From the NCBI RefSeq assembly GCF_964019385.1, contig NC_088655.1:21748126-21812125 (forward strand): 64,000 bases of DNA, written 5' to 3'. The position numbers and the translations under genes were made by a program. The number at the start of each line of letters is the position of its first letter. Position 1 is the stretch's first letter. The stretch comes from Sycon ciliatum (Eukaryota > Porifera > Calcarea > Leucosolenida > Sycettidae). Positions 53,404 to 64,000 of the stretch are shown one piece after another. The notes under the pieces were generated by a model. It searched no databases, had not been told where the DNA came from, and saw nothing but the letters and a program-made list of their open reading frames with translations.

Positions 53404-53738
53404 GGGCTTGAAAGTGCTACGTCACTCCATAGCAATGGCATAGCAACAATTTGAAAAATTCGAAAACTGGATCCAGTTTTTGTATGGATCCAAGCACATT
53501 TCAAGCGGTCTCACTCACAGCAAGGTGATGTTGCCAGTGAAACTGACTGATTTGGCTAGTGGGGGCGGGGTGACAACTGGTGGCGAAGTAAAAGTTGCAC
53601 CTGCATACGACATGAGTGGGTTGCTATGCACCCACATACTGAGGCAATAGCAAAGTCACACCTTAGTGGATCCAAAATAGAAATCCGATGTCAGTTTACT
53701 ACTCCCAGGCCGTTTTTGACGTCATCACTTTCAAGCCC
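53404..53738. mobile_element. GGGCTTGAAAGTG-type MITE, full copy
   Basis: Ends GGGCTTGAAAGTGCTACGTC and GACGTCATCACTTTCAAGCCC. Same body as 48686-49018 with more substitutions, including a small ATAGCAATGGC insertion. Confidence 0.8.
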
Positions 53739-54570
53739 TACTCATAGAAACGGGTTTTGTAGTGCTCCATGGTCGCGACCTTTTGACATGCACCCAAGAA
53801 AACCATGCAGCAGACCATAAGGCATAACAGAATGTCAGAACCCGTAGAGCACTCACGGTGACTCAGATACCAAGGAGCTAGAGGGCTGATTATTTCTTTC
53901 CGCTATAAATCTTTAGAACCTGTCATTTGTCATCACGTAAATCGTCTCTGCTAGTTTCACCATTGTATTTTACTTCATGAGGTCCACGGTGAACCAAACC
54001 ACATTCTGCCCGCAGGAGTCAATAGACGTGACTTTTGTGAAATGTTGCTAGCTTGACAAAAACGTTTGGTCTAGCTGACATTGCGATAAAGCTCATCCCT
54101 CCACTCATGAGGCCTCGTAGGCTGTTAGATCTCTGACTGAAGGCACTACTAAAGTCTTCTACATGCGTGGCAGGCGCGTTTGGGAGATTCTTCTCGACAT
54201 GCACAAAACATTAGCATGCACAACATGCGCCGCGCGTTGTGCATGCGCTTTACGCCAAAATTGCTACGAACAATTTTAGATACGAAAGAAGACCTAAAAG
54301 GAACTAGCCGCCGGAAAAGAATCTGGTAGTTCCGTGAAAAAGAAAATTTTGAGACACCTTTGTTGCCCTTATTCTTGTTGACTGCTTGTTACGCTTATGA
54401 CCCATCGTGTTAAGACGGCCTAGTAGGTGCATTAGTATGCATGATATTCACAAGTGGATCTGAATTTGTGCCCAGGAAAGTTTCTGCTCTTGGTGAAACT
54501 CTCTGCCCGTTCAGGCATTGGACTTTGACTGAGCTCAGGGAGGGTTTCAGGAACACGCTAGAGTCACCAG
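53739..54570. other. Noncoding stretch, nothing recognised
   Basis: No gene or repeat family could be supported in this 830-bp interval. Confidence 0.35.
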
Positions 54571-54575
54571 TATAG

Positions 54576-54652
<77 letters not shown>

Positions 54653-54664
54653 GTGTGTGTGTGT
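54571..54664. repeat. (GT)n microsatellite, left of the RTE-like LINE
   Basis: About 45 GT units with two single-base interruptions. It directly abuts LINE coding sequence at 54665. Confidence 0.9.
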
Positions 54665-54739
54665 CAGTCGTCTGGAAATGCGTTCATGCTATCCACGCTG
54701 CATGTGAGGGATTAACTCCGTGCAAGACTTCCGCCATTA

Positions 54740-55274
54740 GGCCACCCTTTCTTTTTTCGTTGTTTAACGTCCGCGCCCGCGTACCTTTTTGCCTCCGAGT
54801 CTCCGACCGGAAAAAAAAACAAGAAAGTAGTAGTACCAATAATATGCGAAGTTGTAAATACATGATTGTGTAGTTTCACAGTGTGCCGATCATGACCTTA
54901 AACTTATAATCTTGCCTCCCGGGCATGCCTTTGTCTTGTGTTCTTTTTCTTTTTTTGTTGGCTTTTAAATATCGTACGGTGTGTACCCTAGTAAAAATCC
55001 AGATGTAATGAATTCATGACATGCTAACTCCATGCTATGTACCTGTTTTGTTGGATTCATCAGGCATGTGCTCCAATGTACCATCAAAGAGTGTTGTTCT
55101 ATGCCTGCAAGTGCCGTTAGACCCAGAAATATTGTATATATCACATGCTTTACTGGTCAATATGTTTGATTGTGGTTTCCAGTTTTTGGAATGGGCTTTT
55201 GTTTTTTTTCCGCCCTCCCGTGTATCTTTTCGCGAAAAAAAGGACGTTAAACAATGAATTAACAAAGGGTGGCC
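54740..55274. mobile_element. PIF/Harbinger-like MITE, TSD TTA, inside the LINE
   Basis: TIR GGCCACCCTTT..TTGTTTAACGTCC at the left and its inverse GGACGTTAAACAA..AAAGGGTGGCC at the right. TTA at 54737-54739 and 55275-55277. 535 bp, noncoding. The LINE frame on both sides is in register after removal of the element and one TTA copy. Confidence 0.85.
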
Positions 55275-57540
55275 TTAAGGACGAGAATGGAAACCTGTGC
55301 TAGTCGACTGAGGATCAATGCAAGCGGTTCCAGAGGCATTTCACATCTGTCCTGAACCCAGAGAGCTCGTACAACCCCGATATCATGGCTTGCGTTGAGC
55401 AGCGACCTGTAGTGTCGAGCCTTGAGGAACCACCAACCATGCATGAGATCTCCAAGGCCATTTCTCGACTTCGCAATGGCACCGCTGCTGGTTCATCGAG
55501 GATACAGCCAGAGTTGCTAAAGTTCGGTGGCGAGGAGCTCAACAACAAGCTCATGGAGCTGTTTGGAGATGTGTGGCGAGATGGCTGCGTTCCGCGGGAG
55601 TGGGCGGATGCTACCCTCATCCCCATTCCAAAGAAGGGAGATTTGTCGCAGTGCGACAATTGGCGGGGCATTGCGTTGCTGGATGTGGCCGGCAAGGTCT
55701 TGGCGAGTGTCCTTCAGAGAAGGCTGCAGGTATTCGCAGAGGAATTTCTCCCTGAGTCCCAGTGCGGGTTCCGGCGAGGGCGTGGCTGCTCTGACATGAT
55801 CTTCACCGTCCGACAGCTCATGGAAAAGTCAATCAAACATCAGGCCAAGGGATTTTTTGTGTTTATCGACCTGAAGAAGGCCTATGATTCAGTGCCCAGG
55901 GGGTGTCTGTGGCAGGTCCTCGGCCGTGCGGGAGTACCAGAAAAGCTTATCAACATCATCCGGTCGTTCCACGACCCCATGTCAGCATCGGTGCAGTTCA
56001 ACAACATATTATCAGACCCGTTCAGCATTGGCAATGGTCTTCGCCAGGGGTGCTCTATGGCGCCGGTCCTTTTTAATATCTTTATGTGGGCCGTGATGAC
56101 CCAGTGGCAACACCGCGTCAGGAGAGTTGACCGGGTTGGCTTCGAGCTCCGCTCAGCATACAGCAGCGATTTATACCGTAAACCCCGCCGTGACGACCAA
56201 CACCATTGCCTAACAGATTCCCAGTTTGCTGACGACTCTTGTTTATTCGCTACAACTCGGTCTGGAGCGGGGGCAGCATTGTGCTGTCTTCACGAGGTGG
56301 CGTCGGGATTCGGCTTGACCATCAGTGCAACGAAGACTCAGTTTGTAGTTGTTGGCCCCGGCATCACGCTTACTGACCGCGCTCCCCTCCAACTTGGTCA
56401 AGCGGAGGTGGAATGCGTACCGCATTTCAAATACCTCGGTTCTGTAGTGGACAGCGGTTGCCGTTCGTCCCGGGACATCGCCGCAAGGATTGCCCAAGCC
56501 TTCAGGGCCTGCGGTGCTCTTCGGAGGTCTGTATTCTCCAATCCACATCTGCTGATGCACACCAACCGGTGCGTATTCAATGCTTGCGTTCTGTCCCTGC
56601 TGTTGTATGGCTCTGAGTGCTGGACGCCCCTTCAGCATGACCTGCAGAAGCTCTCAACCTTCAGCATGAGGTGCATCCGATCCATCCTCGGGGTCTCTCG
56701 AAGCCGAATGTGGGACGAACACATCACCAACGAAGAGCTGCTGGTGCGCTGGGGAGACTCCGAGACGATTAAAGACAAAATTGCACATCGGCGGTTGGAG
56801 TGGTTGGGGCATGTGGCGCGGATGCCGGACAACCGCATCCCAAAACAGGTACTGTTTGGCTCCTTCTTGCAGCGTCGCCCAGCACATGGCCCACGCCGCA
56901 GATGGAAGGACTGTGCTGTCCGAGATCTACGTGCCCGTGGCGTGGAGGCATCATGGTATGATGTTGCATGTGAGTCTCGCGCGGAGTGGCGCAGCACCTA
57001 CCAAGATCCTGACAATGTGCCTGAGCCTCCGCCCCGAGTGGTATGTACGGTATGCGGACGGGATTTTGCACGGAAAGGAGACATGGCTCGGCATAAGTGT
57101 CTGGAGGAGCGTGCGCGGCCTGTGTCTGAGCAGCGGGGCGCCAGTCAGTGTGGGCGGTGTGGGCGGTGGCTGAGAAGCCGCGGTGGCTTGGTCCGGCATG
57201 TGTGTGCCTCAACGGTGGATGCCGCAGTGCCACCTGGAACTACCGGAGCGTCGGCACCGGCGGAGGGATGTTGTACCGCGCATTGTGACAGGTGTGGTCG
57301 CTGCTTTCGCGGTGTCCGGGGACGGGGAAAGCATCGCTGTTCAAGGGTGGCGCATAGACCAACAGCAGAGGAGCGCTCAGCCTTCCAGCACGTGTGCATA
57401 TGCGGCAAGCGGATGCGACTACCCGTGCACCTGGAGCGTCATCGAGCGTCGTGTCCTCTCTCTCTCTCCCTCTTCTCAAGTTTCCCAGTGATGGGATCAC
57501 GTGACCCTTTTGCGGCAGTGACTCTACAGGACAGGACAGG

Positions 57541-57549
57541 ACATGTGTG

Positions 57550-57635
<86 letters not shown>

Positions 57636-57676
57636 CGCGCGCACATGCGCGTTTGTGTGTGTGTGTGTGTGTTGAT
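57541..57676. repeat. (GT)n microsatellite, right of the RTE-like LINE
   Basis: About 60 GT units with GCGCGC interruptions, in the 3' tail position of the LINE. Confidence 0.9.
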
Positions 57677-57753
57677 GCATGCATGTACGTTGTGCGTGCG
57701 TTTGTGTGTGTGTGTTTGTACGTTCGCGAAACCAGAAGAATGATCTACCATTA

Positions 57754-58494
57754 AGCCTAGTTCACATTCGACGGGGCGCGACAGGACGCGACGTAAGGAT
57801 CGACGGGAAGCGACGGGACGGTCTGACGGCGTCCAATGTGAACACCAGGAACGGGAACGCAACCGTACTACCGTGCAGATCAGGAAGCGACGGGAAGAGT
57901 TGGATTGATCCAACTTTTCATACCGTAGACAGGCGTAGACGGGGACGCAAGCGTACAAAACGGCTAAATATCGAGCGTGAACAGGAGACGGCGTCGTGCG
58001 CCGACTACTCCCGATTCGTATTTGGAAATGTTTAGCATTTCAAACACTGCGCATCCCATGATAACTCACAGAATGGCTAGCACGACTTGAGTTGACTTTT
58101 AGCAACATAAGATCTCATGTCACTTATTGTATTTCGGGATAGTTCAGAAGCGTGACAGACGAACTATTCTATCATTTCCTGGGGCTATTATTTGAATGCC
58201 ACAACTTCCAGAGTTAATTTTTTGGTCTTTATGAAAAACTGGTATTGTGAATTTGATTCCGCTTCTTTCATGGAGAAATAATTGAAAAGAAATCCCGAAA
58301 AACGAGAAATTTGATCCGAAAGTCACCCCGTCACGGACCGTGCCTTATGACTCGAGCCGTTCGACGTTGAACGTCGCAACGACTGTTGCATGTCGTGTCG
58401 TACGAATCGTACAGGATTTTACAGCTCACCCCAGCCCTCCCGACAAGCCCTTACGTCCCGCACCGTCGGCGTTGCGTCGAATGTGAACTAGGCT
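57754..58494. mobile_element. PIF/Harbinger-like MITE, TSD TTA
   Basis: TIRs AGCCTAGTTCACATTCGACG and CGTCGAATGTGAACTAGGCT are perfect inverses. TTA at 57751-57753 and 58495-58497. 741 bp with internal GCGACGGGA repeats. Confidence 0.9.
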
Positions 58495-58589
58495 TTACTC
58501 GCTTCGAAATGGGTTCGCTGGAGCTCTGATGGGGGATAAGTTGTGAAACATTTTGTTTCTACAATTTTGAACTCTGATGGTGAGCCAAT

Positions 58590-58915
58590 TTAACTATGGT
58601 AAATAAGGAGAAGGACAAAATGTTACGAGTTATGACTAACTGTCCACCAACGTAACCAGATCCTATCCAGTCAGCGAATGCGACACAATGACACAAGACT
58701 GACACGAAGTACTGAGACATCCAACGACCTGATGCCAACACTTCTCTGAGGCGCAGACGTGTTGGAGCCGGGCATCAGGTCGCTGAATATCTCAGTACTC
58801 TTTGTCAGTTTTGTGCCATTTTGTCGCACTCGCTGACTGGATAATTACGATCTGGTTACGTTGGTGGACAGTCATAACTCGTAACATTTTTTCCTTATCC
58901 TTTTCTACAATATTG
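58590..58915. repeat. Foldback repeat, ~150-bp arms
   Basis: Left arm (TAAGGAGAAGGACAAAATGT, GACTAACTGTCCACCAACGT, CGACCTGATGCC) is mirrored at 58755-58915 with a modest number of mismatches. The loop is near 58738-58756. Confidence 0.8.
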
Positions 58916-59157
58916 CGTAGTGTTATCAAGCGATCGACATGGTGGCCAGATTTGTTGTGGGCTGCTTGTCCAAATGGTCCATTAATAATTGTGGTTCTGA
59001 GCTCAGTGTTCTGTTGTACTTCGAAGTACTAGTACTCAGTTTAGACTGCAAACACGACCACCATCGAGTGATCCATCTGCCACCGTACCGAAGACATACA
59101 TGTACATGTACGTGACAATTTCGGCTCAGACCTACAAAGCCCAACTTGAATGTTATA
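58916..59157. other. Short noncoding gap
   Basis: Nothing recognised; contains TACATGTACATGTACGTG at 59097. Confidence 0.35.
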
Positions 59158-59161
59158 TTAA

Positions 59162-60022
59162 AGGGGAAGTTAAGGCAAAAATTAAAATTTCACCAGTTGT
59201 AGTCTTCGGGGTGCTGAGTCGAATGGTCGTGGTCCGAGGAAGCTGAGACGCTCCCTTCCTACTTGAATCCCAATCGAACTCGCGCACTTCCACCGAAACT
59301 GGGTGACTGCGCCCTACGAGATGGGGATTTGTATGCAAAATGTCACTAAAAGCGCCATTTCGTTCTTATAAAAGCACGGATGACCGTGATTGGCCCATAT
59401 GTTGTAGTCTTTTGGACGCTGAGTCGACTGGTTTTGGTCCGAAAAGGCTGCGATGCAGCGTTCCGCCTTTATTCCCAATCGAACATGGTTGAACAAGCGG
59501 TCACGTGCTCCTGCGTACGCCAGTCACCTGGTCACCGTGCCTGCAGGGTACAACTTACTAGCCTGTTTTACCTTTTTTGGGTGCAGTCCTGTCACTCGAG
59601 TTGAACTCGAGTTGAACCTTGGTGTGAAAGTTGTCACCTGCTGGCGTGGTGACCAGGTGATTTGGGCACCCAGGAGCACGTGACCACTTGTTCAACCATG
59701 TTCGATTGGGAATAAAGGAGGAACGCTGCATCGCAGCCTTTTCGGACCAAAACCAGTCGACTCAGCGTCCAAAAGACTACAACATATGGGCCAATCGCGG
59801 TCATCCGTGCTTTTATAAGAACGAAATGGCGCTTTTAGTGACATTTTGCATACAAATCCCCATCTCGTAGGGCGCAGTCACCCAGTTTCGGTGGAAGTGC
59901 GCGAGTTCGATTGGGATTCAAGTAGGAAGGGAGCGGCTCAGCTTCCTCGGACCAAGACCATTCGACTCAGCACCCCGAAGACTACAACTGGTGAAATTTT
60001 AATTTTTGCCTTAACTTCCCCT
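59162..60022. mobile_element. piggyBac-like foldback MITE, TSD TTAA, copy 3
   Basis: TTAA at 59158-59161 and 60023-60026. Same architecture as the copies at 38514 and 51031. The centre has a duplicated ACTCGAGTTGAA. Confidence 0.9.
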
Positions 60023-60475
60023 TTAACGAGTTCACGACTTCGTCTGTTGGAGAGAATGTGGTTTGAGCATGTAGTGAATGCTCCAGACGCCCTCGACCTT
60101 ACAAGGAAAAGGTAAATGCCAATTAAATAGAGGCTATTTTGGATTTGACAAGTAACAGATTCCAGGGAATAATAACCATCGCTATGCCAACTTGTCGTCT
60201 GCGTCTGAGCGCTCCATGTGATCTTAAAGTTTAAAGAATGCTCTGTGGTACGGTATGCCTGGTGTCTGTCAAACTCAAAAGTCATGTCCAGTTGCTGATT
60301 GGTTAAATTGAGATTGGCTCAACGTTAGTCATTATTCCGCTCAGCAGGACCAGGCGGGTCAGCAGGAACACCTGCTCACAAAAAGATGGCGAAGATTCTA
60401 TCTGGTCGATGCCAAATCCCCGGAGGGTATCATTCTAGGATTGCATCTCTGAACGTGCACTGTATAGTACATGTA

Positions 60476-60827
60476 CAGTTGTGGCAAGTGAAATGTGACA
60501 CTTGCCATAGGGGACAGAGCCACAAATGGACACCAATGATGTAATACACTGCACCTAATTTGTACATAGAGCCGTATGCATCCCAAACAGATCGAAAGGT
60601 CACAGCGTAGATACACACAGTTCACAAATATGGTACACATAAGGAGTATTGGTATCCAATCCCCATTCATTTTTGCAAGCAGGTTTTGAACCTTGACTGT
60701 GATGAGTACGAGTTTTGTCATCAGACATTATAAGGTTGTATGTAACACATGTACTGTACGTATGCAGGGCTGCAGACTGCATGGTGCAGTCCCTTATGTC
60801 AAGTGTTGGATTTCACTTGCCACACTG
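60476..60827. mobile_element. MITE with TA TSD, proven by empty site in copy 1
   Basis: Ends CAGTTGTGGCAAGTGAAATG and CATTTCACTTGCCACACTG-like inverse (right end reads TTTCACTTGCCACACTG). TA flanks 60474-60475 and 60828-60829. Copy 1 reads straight through at about 29440-29450 (AGTACATGTACATGTATAC). Confidence 0.88.
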
Positions 60828-60952
60828 TACATGTATACTCTGCACACAGCCCCCTGCCTAAAATATCACCGCTAGCCCCCACAGTCTCACACAGCTTTTT
60901 ATACCACCCTCTCCTGGCATATATACCGGCATGGTCGGCACCCGATCTTCAT

Positions 60953-60994
60953 GGTGCCTGATGATTGCGTGAGCATGAAACTTAAAGTAGCAGC
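60953..60994 (+). ncRNA. Hammerhead-ribozyme-like motif, second copy
   Basis: Identical to 29561-29602: CTGATGA, weak stem II with GTGA loop, GAAAC, mini stem III and GTA. The duplication is recent enough that identity is not independent evidence of constraint. Confidence 0.35.
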
Positions 60995-61063
60995 AAACAA
61001 GCCTTGATTGTCCTTGTTGTTCTGTTGTGTACATGTATATAAATATTCCAATGGCACAGTCAT

Positions 61064-61196
61064 GTGTACACAGTGGCAGGGCAGCATGATCGATACTGGC
61101 TGTTGACTGTGTACAGTGGCAGGGCAGCATGATCGATACTGGCTGTTGACTGTGTACACAGTGGCAGGGCAGCATGATCGATACTTGCTGTTGACG
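61064..61196. repeat. ~45-bp tandem repeat, 3 copies (1 in duplication copy 1)
   Basis: The unit with GTGGCAGGGCAGCATGATCG and TGTTGACTGTGTACA is present three times here and once at about 29670-29715. Confidence 0.85.
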
Positions 61197-62104
61197 TACA
61201 AGCAGAACCCTGCTCAATTCAATACTAGCTCCGCCCTTCCACGAAATCTACTTTTGGAGAAAGACACTGCCACAGCATTCCTTCCTTTTTTCAGTATCTA
61301 CAGGGTACAAGCATGTGTTTACTGCATGAAACATCACGTTGATCAAGCTAACGCCTCACAGATCCAGCGTCAACTTGCTTTCCTCAATCACGCCCTTTAT
61401 CCTTAGTCCCTCCATTTAAGTATCTCTCTGCTGCGCTCAACACTTCTCTTCGCCCCGTATCCATTTTGTTTACAAGATATTCAGAATGCGCCGTTTGTAA
61501 CGTTCGTCAATTCTGTTGATTTAAATATGCCAGTTTGTGAACATCAAAACAAGACGTGACTCGATTCTTTTAGAAAGGGAACTGAAATGATGAAAACAGC
61601 ATACTGCATCGCAATACTAGTAAATTATAACCATCACTATTCAGGGGAAATATTCTGAAACAAAACTGTATCGACAAACCCGTTTGCCCCCACCTGGAGC
61701 TCATTAGAACTCATGTAGCTCGAAATATTCAGTGATGCAGCACACTATAAAGAAATGGATCGCGAATGTGCTTAGGAATCAGCAAGGGATGTGTACTTTG
61801 CGTCTTGATTTCTACTGAAGCTCTTATGCGGGTACTACTATGCATAATCTGAAATGCATACATGTACATGAATACCAAGTAGGTGAAACGAAAAGTAAAA
61901 CAGATGGAAGAAAGTGTAACGTACATTACTTATTTTATATAAACTGCGAGGTGAAAAACTTGACAGGAACACACCAATCTGATAACATTACTTCAGAAAA
62001 GATTTTTCATGCGGAATACAATTGATAATAGGACGTCGAAAAAAAATGAAAATACCCAATACACGCATAGCTTATCGTTCCTCAGAAACATGGTCCAGTT
62101 CCTA

Positions 62105-63442
62105 TTAGGTTTCACCAAGCATCCTGTACCACGGACGCTTTTTGTATGCTTCCAGCTCAGCTAGCGCCCGCTTGAAAGGTTCCAGTTGCTTTGCACTCTC
62201 TGGTTGCTGGCTCTCAGCATTCAGCAATTGCACTTCGGCATGGTGTTGGGCTTTCATAACCTCGATCTGCTGTTTTTTCTGGGTTAGGAGCTGCTCTTGC
62301 TGGGTTCGGAGCTGCTCTTGCTGGGTTCGGTGCTGCTCCAGTTGCTGGATCCTAGCATTCAGCTTTTGAACTTGGGCATGGTGTTGGGCTTTCATAACCT
62401 CGATCTGCAGTTTTTTCTGGGTTAAGAGCTGCTCTTGCAACAGTTTAATTTGCGATTCTTCACTTTCTGCCTTGCGCTTAGCCTCCTCCATTGCTGCTAA
62501 CCGGTCCAAATACTCCTTGTTCTGCCTTTCAAACTGATCCGCAGAGATCTTGTTTTGAGCCGCTTGATCTTTCAATTCTTTCAGTTGCCTGTTAATCTGA
62601 GGTTTCTGCGTTTCCATGGTCTGCCTCTGGGTATCCATGGTCTGTTGGATGCTGGCCAGCTCCTTCTGCAATGACGCTTGCTCCTTCTTGGTTGCTTCTA
62701 GCAACCGTTCAAGTTTCGTTTCCTCGTCAATCTTGTCCTTGACTCTCTCTTGTATGCGCTGCAGCGTGTCTGGCGAATATCTCTCTTTGCAGTTCATTAT
62801 GAGATGTCCGAGAACTCGCTTCCGAGATTGGAGTCGGTCGTACATATTCCATTCGCGGGTTCTTTTCTTCGTCGTGGGAGGATTGTCTACCAAGAGAAAT
62901 TTCTTAACGGACGCCATGACGGGCGATTTCTCCTGCAAGTATTTCTTCACCCTGATCTCCTCCGCTGGATCCTCATACTCGACGCAGTGGGTGCGGATTA
63001 CACTGGTATATTGGATTACTTCACCTTGAAACATGGCACTCCTCAAGGCGTCTTCCTCTTCTTTCGTGAAGCGAGATTGGATGACGAACAGCACTTGATT
63101 TATTCCTCCGGTGCATTTACTCGCAATATGGGCAAGCTTATTGAGGACTTCATCAGGCTCTCGCTCTGGGTTACCAATGCCCACGGTATCCACAATCTTC
63201 AGTACGTACCGAGTACCTCCGAAATGAACCGCAACCAGCTCGGTCGGCGTTTCCCTCGTCTCGGACATAGCTGCCCAAGACTCATGGAAAAGGTTCTCTT
63301 TACCTGCCAGCACGTTCGCCATGGCGGATTTTCCCGCTCCTATTCTCCCGATAAGAAGAACAACACGGTCGGCCTGCTCATCTGGCATAGGGTCCGGCCC
63401 GTCTTCATACAGGCTCACATAGGTGCTATCGCAATTGGCCAT
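62105..63442 (-). CDS. AIG1/GIMAP-like GTPase with C-terminal coiled coil, copy 2 (full length)
   Basis: 445 residues from ATG 63442, the same N-terminus (MANCDSTYVSLYEDG) and architecture as the gene at 30701-31993. The P-loop is GRIGAGKS at 32-39 (Ile for Thr in a variable position). G3 reads DTVGIGN, where copy 1 has DTIGIGD. The AIG1 box GGINQVLFVIQS and RFTKEEEDAL is unchanged. The coiled coil from about residue 215 to 420 has the same QLLTQKK and QQEQL repeats. The C-terminus continues through LEAYKKRPWYRMLGET to a TAA at 62105, the ending that copy 1 lacks. Substitutions cluster in 55-65, 90-96 and 195-205, around the switch regions and the G4/G5 area, while the rest is nearly identical. 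Function in innate immunity or membrane dynamics is inference from the family. Confidence 0.9.
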   Translation of the reverse strand: MANCDSTYVSLYEDGPDPMPDEQADRVVLLIGRIGAGKSAMANVLAGKENLFHESWAAMSETRETPTELVAVHFGGTRYVLKIVDTVGIGNPEREPDEVLNKLAHIASKCTGGINQVLFVIQSRFTKEEEDALRSAMFQGEVIQYTSVIRTHCVEYEDPAEEIRVKKYLQEKSPVMASVKKFLLVDNPPTTKKRTREWNMYDRLQSRKRVLGHLIMNCKERYSPDTLQRIQERVKDKIDEETKLERLLEATKKEQASLQKELASIQQTMDTQRQTMETQKPQINRQLKELKDQAAQNKISADQFERQNKEYLDRLAAMEEAKRKAESEESQIKLLQEQLLTQKKLQIEVMKAQHHAQVQKLNARIQQLEQHRTQQEQLRTQQEQLLTQKKQQIEVMKAQHHAEVQLLNAESQQPESAKQLEPFKRALAELEAYKKRPWYRMLGET

Positions 63443-64000
63443 GGTGTCCGCAACTTTGTCTGCAGTTGCAGCAAAGGTACTTCGTCCGATTCAAGTAGCG
63501 GCTTCACACTGTTGAGCGAAGACTGCTGTGCATTGTTCATATAGCTATCGCAGCCGTAGGGAGTGCAGCACTGTTACACTATGTGGAGGAGCTTGGTCAT
63601 GGTGTGTGTGCCATGTCATGTGCCGTTGCACTGCCTGCACGCGTTCCAGGATTTGCGGCAGGGAGACTGCTAGCTTGTGCGTGTCTCACTCTCCGCATTT
63701 ATCCGATTAAACTTGACTGACAAGCACGGATTGGACGTGTCACTCCTTGGCGACTTGGTGGAGAGAGCTGTCTATTTGATGGGAGTTTTACCAGCAAAAA
63801 TGTGTTGATCCGTGCACATTTTTCTGCCGGCATAATCCGCCGGTGCCTACATGTACGTATCTAATATTGACTGGGTACGAGGTCAGTATAGGCAATAAAA
63901 GCCGAGTAAAAGACCGAGGCGAAGCCGAGGTTTTTTACGAGGTTTTTATTTCCTATACTGACCAAGTACGAAGTCAATATTAGATTTATCACGACAAACA

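Larger units (their letters stand above)
54665..57754 (+). pseudogene. RTE-like LINE ORF: reverse transcriptase + four C-terminal zinc fingers
   Basis: Coding starts right after the (GT)n with VWKCVHAIHAACEGLTPC, is interrupted by a MITE, and resumes with KDENGNLC, an in-frame TAG at 55301, then EDQCKRFQRHFTSVLN. From 55385 there is a 789-codon frame with no stop. RT: NGTAAGSSRIQPELLKFGG, DNWRGIALLDVAGKVLASVL, SQCGFRRGRGCSDMIF, FIDLKKAYDSVP, NGLRQGCSMAPVLFNIFMW and the catalytic DSQFADDSCLFATT. The C-terminal part has YLGSVVDSGC, LYGSECWTPL and RRLEWLGHVARMPDNRIPK, as in RTE-clade elements. Four C2H2/C2HC-like fingers follow: CTVCGRDFARKGDMARHKC, CGRCGRWLRSRGGLVRHVC, CDRCGRCFRGVRGRGKHRC and CICGKRMRLPVHLERHRASC. 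The frame then runs into a second (GT)n tract and finally a stop at 57754. 5'-truncated: no endonuclease. Confidence 0.88.
60236..64000. repeat. Segmental duplication, copy 2 (partner 23340-32620)
   Basis: Collinear with copy 1 from AATGCTCTGTGGTACGGTA to the end of the window, so the true right end is unseen. It lacks the Gypsy element and has a MITE (60476-60827) and extra tandem units (61064-61196) that copy 1 lacks. Confidence 0.9.

Noticed and set aside
55021-55081. CTGATGA on the minus strand near 55063 as a hammerhead
   Set aside because: No GAAA at the required distance and no stem III or cleavage triplet.
62616-63544. Plus-strand 137-264 aa frames opposite the GTPase genes (also 31167-32095)
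   Set aside because: They are antisense shadows of the coiled-coil and GTPase coding sequence. The minus frame has the P-loop and AIG1 motifs; the plus frames have no domain.

Overview
This is a 64 kb piece of a metazoan nuclear genome, most likely a marine invertebrate; the phylum cannot be fixed from the sequence. Evidence for a eukaryote: spliced exons with GT-AG borders, AIG1/GIMAP-like GTPases, many LINE, SINE, LTR and TIR elements, long microsatellites, frequent ACATGTAC motifs and an assembly gap of 200 N. There are no bacterial-style operons. Most of the window is nested mobile DNA. Host genes are few: a spliced U1/matrin-type zinc-finger gene whose 3' end lies at 7.0-7.6 kb (minus strand), and two AIG1-like GTPase genes (30.7-32.0 kb and 62.1-63.4 kb, minus strand) on two copies of a segmental duplication.

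Layout. 0.1-2.3 kb: a TIR element with 5-bp TSD holding a LINE reverse-transcriptase tail. 2.3-5.6 kb: LINE ends and a LINE body. 7.0-7.6 kb: zinc-finger gene, then the gap. 8.35-15.58 kb: a decayed Ty3/Gypsy element (minus) with two LTRs, TSD CATA, and hAT-like and TA-TSD insertions in its integrase. 16-23 kb: MITEs, hairpins and a LINE fragment. 23.45-29.32 kb: a second, much better preserved Gypsy element (minus) with an open pol. 29.3-32.6 kb: duplication copy 1 with GTPase 1. 33-38 kb: SINE, MITEs, palindromes and a Crypton/DUF3504-like ORF. 39-47 kb: a LINE split by a nonautonomous LTR element and carrying a hammerhead-ribozyme tandem array in its 3' UTR. 45.7-47.0 kb: a giant inverted repeat. 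47.4-50.9 kb: a Harbinger-like element full of later insertions. 51-54 kb: piggyBac-like foldback and other MITEs. 54.7-57.7 kb: an RTE-like LINE with C-terminal zinc fingers between two (GT)n tracts. 57.7-60.0 kb: MITEs. 60.2-64.0 kb: duplication copy 2 with GTPase 2.

The two most interesting objects sit inside one LINE at 40.7-45.4 kb. The first (40748-41636, minus) is a tandem array of 226-bp units, each with a complete type I hammerhead ribozyme, flanked by an 8-bp TSD: a metazoan retrozyme. The second (41960-43764, plus) is a very young nonautonomous LTR retrotransposon whose LTR tips, primer-binding site and gag start match the Gypsy element at 23.4-29.3 kb, but whose interior carries a signal-peptide-like ORF fused to ubiquitin-derived sequence, including a junction between two ubiquitin units. 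The segmental duplication supplies natural empty sites that demonstrate several of the insertions.
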